A stretch of DNA of 64,000 bases, from the NCBI GenBank assembly GCA_023853785.1, contig JAJIRX010000801.1:1-64000 (forward strand). The letters run 5' to 3'. Below are positions 57,531-64,000 of this stretch, in pieces; the first letter of the stretch is position 1; every line of letters begins with the position of its first letter. The notes under the pieces were generated by a model that did no database searches, was not told the origin of the DNA, and saw only the letters and a list, made by a program, of their open reading frames with translations. The translations under genes and the position numbers were made by a program. This stretch comes from Psilocybe azurescens. Its lineage: Eukaryota; Basidiomycota; Agaricomycetes; Agaricales; Agrocybaceae.

Positions 57531-59744
57531 CGTGCCGAACTCAACGCTCATGCATTCACACTCGTCGAAGATGGTAGGCCTGTCACCCAGAGTTCCTTGA
57601 GTTTCTCTAGCAAGGTCAAGTAGGTGCTGTGTAAGTTTCATCAAGAGGAATGATAACAAAGCGGCCCATGCACAGGTACCAGGTGTCAGGTAAAATGCGA
57701 CCTGGAGAAGAGCAGGTGTGAAGAGTAATACGTTGAGTCTGTTGATTTTCTATAATTGTAAACGATAATATGAGTAATATATAAAGCACAGTCTTTTAGT
57801 GAACCGGAAATAGTCGGGGAGAATGTCTGCATACCTTTTGAGTCTTCTTATCCAGTATACACTGTCTCGCTAGAATATACCGAGCGGCGCATAAGAGAAA
57901 GGTCTTGAAGATGGACTGTCATAATGGAAGGGTAATAACGGTTCAGAATGTGGATACTTCAGAAACACCGTAGTTACAGATAACAGAGCACGTTGAATAA
58001 TGCAGTAAAAGATACAGATAAGAAGAGAAGAGAACTTACATTGAATACAGCGAGGAGAAGATTACCAACGGTGTCTCTCTACACATCTCCTAGTTCAGAT
58101 AAGGGTGGTATCCCAACCGTGCAAATGCTGTATTCTGTACTTCGAGGTGTATCGTGGGTCAGACAACATTTTCACTGTCGTATAATGATAAATTGTCTGT
58201 TATGTCCTCGTCATGAAGAATTTCATCGATCAGGAGGCGATACAGATCCCGATTGCGGTACACTCAGTCCGTGCTGATTCATCTGTTCGGTTATTTGTGC
58301 CATTGAATCTTCTGCAATATCAATGACATTCGCATCCGCGTTCTCACTCTCGCCCTCGATGGAATCAGATCCAGAACCCATACAGAAACACACGCTCTAA
58401 CAAGTGCATATGATGAAGGCGGTTCTCGATATACAGACTTCTTGGAAAATATGCAGACTTCAACGCCGCATTGAGGGATGAGGGGATTCATGAGAAGGAG
58501 AGGCAGGACGACGTTAGTTGAGTCTGACCTTCTGAGCAGGACTCTGAATGGACGAAGAAGAGGTAACTGTAGACTTGCATTGGGAACAAGACAACTGTTG
58601 ATGTTGAAGCGTGGATTTCTCATTGTGATTCAAGTGCCCAGAATTTTAGCTCTCAGGTGCTTATAATTCTCTGGTATTGGGGTACAGCAACGCACTGCTC
58701 CCTCTTCCTCCTCACTTATTCCATAACACTATATGATCCCCTCTTCCATCTTTCACAATCTCCCTCTGGACATCAACCGACCATAACATGCATGGATCCC
58801 TCCATATTTGAATTGGATATTTTGCTTAGTTTTTGCTGCTTACAATCTCGACTTTTACTCTCAAAATCTTGTTCATTCATGCGTGGGCGGTGGGTGTGTC
58901 GATTTACTAATTTTATTATACATGTTCATGGAGAGCGCACGTGTTCTGTAGTAGGGGCACATACAATTGGATTCTATGAAGAGAGAGTGAGGACGTGGGA
59001 TGAATAGTGTGTCAGTGTCAGAGAATATGGATGAATTGAATGAGCCCAGAGATCGACGGGGGTGTTGTTACACTGTTTTGTCTAGCTTTAGGTTGCAGGA
59101 TTGTGGGTTGGTATACAATGGGTACATTCGAAGGCCTTCGAACTCAAGCTCACATTAGTAGTATCTGTAAAGTAGTAGGTTCTTTTGCTTGGATAAAATT
59201 TTGCGAATTTGAGTATGCTAATGTTTTAAGGATATAATAAGGATGTCCCATGCCAAATATTAGTGAAATCAGCGGTCCCGTTCTCGAGATATGAAGGGGG
59301 GAGGGGGAGGAGAATGGTACATACAAGATATTCAAATTTGGCTCACTGACTAAGAATTTGGTATCCACATACTCATATGAACTCCCTGATTATGGAAAAG
59401 TATGTTTTGTAGATGGTGAACCCAAACTGAATATCTTTGGATGGAGGGGAAGCCTGGATACTGTCGTGCTCCAAAGATATTCATCATCGACTTTGGGGAT
59501 TCCAAAACTAGTTCCCCGTATTTAGGGACATGTCAGAAGCCCATTACCATCATTTTGGAAGCTTCCCATGTGTGCTGAATATTTTCAGGCAGGGGGAGAG
59601 GACACCCGACGGTCAGTGATGTTGAAAATATTCATGTGATTGTTGAGAGGCTAATGAATGATTATTTTGTGAATGAATAGGCTAGGAATACATATTCCAT
59701 ATGTTTTTGAGTGTGGGGAGATGCTCCCGAGGAATACAAGGATA
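57531..59744. other. Intergenic DNA, nothing firmly recognised
   Basis: No exon chain, RNA gene or repeat family was recognised in these 2.2 kb. A phrase with CCAAAGATATTC and its variants recurs loosely around 59430-59480. Confidence 0.35.
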
Positions 59745-59935
59745 GTGGTATCAGAAGGCGGAAGGCGGAGGGCGGAAGGCGGAAGCGGCGGAGGCGGAGG
59801 CGGAGGAGGAGGCAGAGGCAGAGAGGCGGAAGGCGGAGCGGAGAGTGCAAGGGAGCGGAGGCGGAGCGGAGAGGAGCGGAAGCGGAAGGTGGAAGAGGCG
59901 GGGGGAGGAGGTCGGGGATGGAGGCGGGTGTCGGA
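59745..59935 (+). repeat. GGCGGA-type purine-rich minisatellite
   Basis: Dense runs of GGCGGA/GGAGGC words (for example GGCGGAGGCGGAGGCGGAGG at about 59790). Strong strand asymmetry (G and A on the + strand) and GC content contrast with the AT-rich surroundings. Long frames on both strands here are artefacts of composition. Confidence 0.8.
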
Positions 59936-59963
59936 CCAGAGGTCGGAGGAGAGCAGGCCGGAC

Positions 59964-60064
59964 GTCGGAGTGCAGGCGGATGTCGGAGTGCAGGCGGACG
60001 TCGGAGTGCAGGCGGACGTCGGACTGCAGGCGGACGTCAGAGTGCAAGGTGGATGTCGGAGTAG
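59964..60064 (+). repeat. 18-bp tandem repeat, six copies
   Basis: The unit GTCGGAGTGCAGGCGGAC starts at 59964, 59982, 60000, 60018, 60036 and, after one extra base, 60055. The first units are nearly identical and the last two have decayed, so expansion is fairly recent. It adjoins the GGCGGA tract. Confidence 0.9.
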
Positions 60065-60199
60065 AAACAACTTTACCAATGGAAACAAGTTGTCAAAGAA
60101 GAATAATATCAGGGCCATTAACGCAAACCTCTGTGGAATATTTCTACTGACAGACAGTATTAAGTGTATGCGGTAAGTTCAACCTTCAATTAGTTACTA

Positions 60200-61277
60200 T
60201 CACTACTGCTACTACTTTCACTATTCATGTCCTCATCCTCCTCTTCTTCTGATTCTTCCACTCGTTTCCTCTTTGGAGGAACTCTCTTGTTTTTAGCCTG
60301 GACTGATTTTTCTTGTTCTCTCCCTTTCTTTGTGCCCTGAACTTTCTTTGTTGTAGTTGTGCCACCTCTTCCACTAGGCCATGTACCTTGAACAATTCAG
60401 AAATCACGTCCTTGATCGTTCTCGTCACATGCGATCTTCTTGGACCATCTCTCGTCTCCACAGTCCTCCCAATTTCTTTAAACCGCATGTGTCGAACGTT
60501 CACAAGGATCGAAATCGCGTCTTCTCCGGCCGCACGACACCAAGTCTTTCCCTCCCTGGTGTTCGTGAAACCTTCAGAATCAGGAAGACACTGTAACTGT
60601 CTGAAAATATCCTCCAACCCATCTCTGAAATTGCTTCGGTCCTCCTCTCCACCCATCGCGTCAAGCATCTCATGGTACCGTTTGATATACCCCACTCTGT
60701 CTGCGAAAAATGGAACCCACTTGGATCCTCTAGGAGGAAGAATCCCGTTGTTTTCTGGAAAGTAGATCCACGTTCGTTCCCTGAAAGATTTCGCATCTTG
60801 TGACCCTCTAACTGCTCCTTTGATCCCGCACCGATTAATGCTGAACGAAACCGACTTGAGAGTGTCCACAATATTTTCTGCGCTCCAAAACCTCATCGCG
60901 TTATCCAAGTTCTCAACCGTGCTAGAGTCAATCTGAAGGCCTTCTGTCCAGTCAGATTTTATGGACACCCAAATGGAACGTGTAAAGTTCACAAATAGGA
61001 TACCAGCAGATGTCGGAATGTGCATTAAGAACATCGATGGCTCCCATGGACGGATGATGTGAAGCGGTTGTTGTTTCAACATGTCCTTGACTTGAATCCA
61101 AGTGGGTGACTCTCCCAGTGGATATTCCACTGTGATATGGGGACGTTGGACAAATTTCCTCGGTCGTCTCCTTGGAGAAATCTCCATTTGCTCACGTATG
61201 TACTGATCGTCCACCTGTTGAACGCCAGGAAGCGTCGTTGAGCCGTCATCGACCAGATTGAGATCGTGTAGAAACAT
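60200..61277 (-). CDS. Intronless ORF of unknown function with frame-switched tail
   Basis: An uninterrupted 350-codon frame (60225-61277) starts MFLHDLNLVDDGSTTLPGVQ. It has a conserved-looking core (YPLGESPTWIQVKDMLKQQP, PTSAGILFVNFTRSIWVSIK, YFPENNGILPPRGSKWVPFF). No domain is recognised, and there is no signal peptide or membrane helix. The last 60 residues are arginine/glutamine-rich and unnatural. The alternative frame from about 60400 instead reads as a typical disordered tail (KNKRVPPKRKRVEESEEEED, then a Ser/Asp end) and stops at about 60200. A single-base indel near 60390-60410 in a formerly longer protein is the simplest reading. The ATG was chosen as the first in frame. Confidence 0.5.
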
Positions 61278-61310
61278 TTCTTTCTAGAATCCTGACAAGG
61301 GTCTGTGATC

Positions 61311-62290
61311 AGAGGCCGGCCTCTAACCCCAAGTGATTTCTATGTTCCATGGAACATAAATTTCACCTAGCCGGCCTCAAAGCATACATATCATCATGAA
61401 AACAAAGAATATGTTTGAGGCCGTTGATTTTTAATAGCAAAAATCTGAATTCATTTGAGGCCGGCCTCAGAGGCTGATTTTTAATAGAAAAATATGAATT
61501 TGTGTGAGGCCGGCCTCTGAGGCCGATTTTTAAATGGAAAAATTTGAATTTGTTTGAGGCCAGCCTCTGAGGCCAAATATTATGTTCCATAAAACTTAAT
61601 TTTTGCTGAGGCCAGCCTCAAAGCCTTTAAACACTGTATATTATATTCCATGAAATGTGCAATTCATTCAATGATTTCCAATGACTATTCAGCTTATATG
61701 TATCTCAGTCCTCAATATCAATTGGTGACTGATTGAGAATAGAGAACATATGAAGATGTTAAAGGCTATCTTGAGTGTTCAAATTTTATGTTTTATGAAA
61801 CTTATCTTTCAGTAAAGTAAGCCCCCAATACAGTAATATAGAATCCTGACCAAGACTGCTGGTCAGAAGCCAGCTTCAAAATCCTAGTAAAATTTATGTT
61901 TCATAAAACATAACATTCACTCAACTAGCCTCAAAGTGCAGACATTAACCATAGTCCATCAAAATGAAAATGTGTTCAATACCAGTGAGTATTAACTATG
62001 GAAAGCATAAAAATTTTCAAAGCCAGCTTCAAAGAGTGTTAAGTGAAAAATCTGAATTTGTTTGAGGCCAGCCTCTGAATCTAAATATTATATTCCATAA
62101 AACATAATACTTAGACTCTCAGGCTAGCCTCTGACATCTTCACATATTTTCTGTTCTTGTTAATTGTGAAAATAATAAAAGTGTTTGAGGTCAGCCTCAT
62201 GGAGTGGGTTTTAACAGGAAAATCTGAATTTGTCTTAGACTAGCTTAAAAGCATGAATATTATACTCTCTGAACTTATTTTTCATCAAGT
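61311..62290. repeat. GAGGCCGGCCTC-bearing repeat, about 50-bp period
   Basis: The 12-bp palindrome GAGGCCGGCCTC occurs at 61312, 61457 and 61506, with the variant GAGGCCAGCCTC at 61556, 61608 and, more weakly, to about 62200. Spacing in the ordered part is 49-52 bp, and units share AATCTGAATTTGTTTGAGGC. A perfect 18-bp palindrome TATGTTCCATGGAACATA sits at 61341-61358, and its half ATGTTCCAT recurs. No coding sequence. Confidence 0.8.
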
Positions 62291-62469
62291 CTTTCAGGAT
62301 ATTTCCTCAACACATTATGTATTTTTCACTAAAAATATAATTTGATCTATAAAACAACTACTCAGACAGCATCATGCTGTTATCAAACCAGAAGGAATGG
62401 TCATGTTCTTCTCTGTTGCAATAGTTAAAAAGCTTAAATGAATTTAGTATCAGTGATGTTGTCAAATTA

Positions 62470-63420
62470 TAAACTTACATTTTCCTTTGCCTTTGTCTTG
62501 AATATCAGACAAAGGTTCTGAATTCTCTTCATCATCATTATCTGGTTCTGTATCATCTTTTTCAACAGCAACTTCTGAAATGTGAATTGGTGGTGTCTTG
62601 ATGACTTTCACTAAAGATATGTCATTATTATACAACTTGTGGAAAACATAACCTTTCTTTCTGCTCTTTTTTGCAGCTGAAATCCACTTTCCACTCTGGT
62701 TTTTTTCCTCACCTCCACCTGCAAGTCATTGGCTCTTGGTGGGATAATAAGGCTTTTCCAAGCAGCTTTAAAAAGGACAGAATGTTGCAATAAATTTTCC
62801 TGTAAGCCATGTCCAATCAAAGCTTCTTTGATTTGATCAGCTCTGAGATGATCCACAATCTTGAGCTCTTTGTTGGAGATATACTTCTTGTGTTTGCATA
62901 AAACAGCGTAGCTCACTTGCTAAAAAATTCCAATAATAAGTTTCACCAAAGTTAAATTTTGAGGCAAAAAAACTCACAGGAAGGAGTTGTTGTAAAAGCA
63001 CACATAATATCTTCAGAGATGTGGATCCCATCATTTTCCACAGTAGCAGCAACATTCAAAAAGCTCTGTTGATTTTGGAAATGATAGATTTTATAGCTTG
63101 GTCTCCAACAGAAGCTGCAACATCCTGTTGCAGAGGAGTTAAATAAGCCAAGTGTTCATCATCATCAGCCAAGTTTACTTCTTCATCCAGAGAAACTTCC
63201 CAGTTGGCTGCTGTTGGCCAAAAACTCCATTAGTGGCCAGACTTTTAGTTACTGCATGGTGAATTTGGGAAAAGAGATGCTTGATTTGTGGGGATTGTTG
63301 CATGATGATTCAAAAAAGCTACATAAAGAAAATGCCTCCAACAGTCTGCCACTGTTTTGTACTGTAGTAGTAGAAAAACTTCTTTTGAAAGTCAGTCCAT
63401 TCCTGAGGAGAAGAAAGCAT
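62470..63420 (-). pseudogene. Degraded multi-exon gene, unrecognised
   Basis: From the 5' side: EWTDFQKKFFYYYSTKQW (about 63400), SLDEEVNLADDDEHLAYLTP with SVGDQAIKSIISKIN (about 63200-63070), and FLNVAATVENDGIHISEDIM. After an intron (GTGAGTTTTTTG to TTTTTTAG) come SYAVLCKHKKYISNKELKIV and a helical stretch ending KSLIIPPRAND. The end, in another frame, is ISAAKKSRKKGYVFHKLYNN followed by an acidic tail (EKDDTEPDNDDEENSEPL) up to a GTAAGT donor. Frame conflicts and in-frame stops suggest decay. The acidic-linker style resembles the gene at 7.4-8.9 kb, but no shared motif was found. Confidence 0.45.
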
Positions 63421-64000
63421 CATGCAGGTGATGGTGATATTTTTGCTACCAGTGTTAGTGGCCTGATAATCAGAAAAATCATCATTATTGAACACATTTC
63501 TAGTATTCTAGACCTTGAGATGATGAAGGTGTAGCATCAAAGTGTTTAGATGCATGCGTGCATTTTGCTCAGAATTGAGACTGCCAGTTTTATGTTCATT
63601 GAGAAGAGGTGTGGGTGCAATCTTGTTATGCTGAGATATGTGTTTAATAGTGTAATTGGTTTTTAGGGAATGTGGGATAAGATTTGGATTCCAGTTTTTG
63701 TTTGAAAATAGACAGTGTTGTGTATCTGTATTTTACAAGCAGGTTGAGAATCTAAGAAAAAAAGAAAGTCATGTTACATTTGATATAATACAGAGATAAG
63801 AAAACTTCACCTTGTTTAAAACATGAATTTGCTTTCAAGGCTGAATGTTCTTTTCTATCCAAAGTTGTAAAACCTTGAGGACAGTGACAGAATTGTCTTT
63901 TCTTGTATGGTTTATGGAGGACCAACACATTGGGTCCAAAAACATAAGTAACTATTGAAAAAGTGAATATTAAGTTTTGAGAAACCTAAAATTTACTCAC
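63421..64000. other. AT-rich window edge, no gene recognised
   Basis: Only incidental short frames are visible. It may contain intron or 5' sequence of a gene continuing beyond the window. Confidence 0.3.

Noticed and set aside
59651..60176. Long overlapping frames on both strands
   Set aside because: They are products of GGCGGA and 18-bp repeats and have no natural protein composition.

Overview
The window looks like nuclear DNA of a filamentous basidiomycete, most likely an Agaricomycete. Coding stretches are cut by many short GT-AG introns of about 50-60 nt. The gene families also fit: a TET/JBP-type dioxygenase of the kind expanded in mushroom-forming fungi, a 4CXXC-R1 zinc-finger protein, and PTH11/rhodopsin-type membrane proteins. 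Almost nothing is an intact gene. The region is a repeat-rich 'graveyard' of introns-retained, frameshifted duplicates of housekeeping genes, with minisatellites and small transposons between them.

Layout. 1-12.8 kb is AT-rich and carries a foldback element (1-310), a Tc1/mariner-type MITE (2283-2935), a second inverted-repeat element (3913-4371), a TIR element with a 9-bp target duplication (6163-7123), broken genes of uncertain family (7.4-10.3 kb) and a TET/JBP 2-oxoglutarate/Fe(II) dioxygenase pseudogene (10.95-12.1 kb). 13.0-23.3 kb is repeat copy A: a 72-bp tandem array, its flank, a PTH11-like pseudogene, then RPN7 and RPN6 fragments. 23.7-24.6 kb holds the only clean spliced gene I found. 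27.2-34.9 kb is copy C: RPN6 pseudogene, PD-(D/E)xK-like pseudogene, a SINE, the largest 72-bp array, and the 5' end of the PTH11-like gene. 35.5-38.5 kb is a frameshifted 4CXXC-R1 zinc-finger gene. 39.6-50.7 kb is copy B, inverted: the divergent RPN6-RPN7 pair, the PTH11-like pseudogene, the PD-(D/E)xK-like gene and another RPN6 copy. 53.8-55.8 kb is a truncated PRP6 splicing-factor pseudogene. 59.7-64 kb has GC-rich minisatellites, one long ORF of unknown function, and GGCCGGCC-bearing repeats.

The main result is that copies A, B and C are collinear. The shared order is RPN6 - PD-(D/E)xK gene - 72-bp array - flank - PTH11-like gene - RPN7 - RPN6, with B reversed and lacking the array. RPN6 lies at both ends of this unit in opposite orientation. 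Because introns are kept, the copies came from DNA-level duplication and not from retrotransposition. No intact proteasome or splicing gene is present, so functional RPN6, RPN7 and PRP6 must lie elsewhere in the genome. Coordinates of exons are my readings by eye; exact splice sites and percent identities were not computed.
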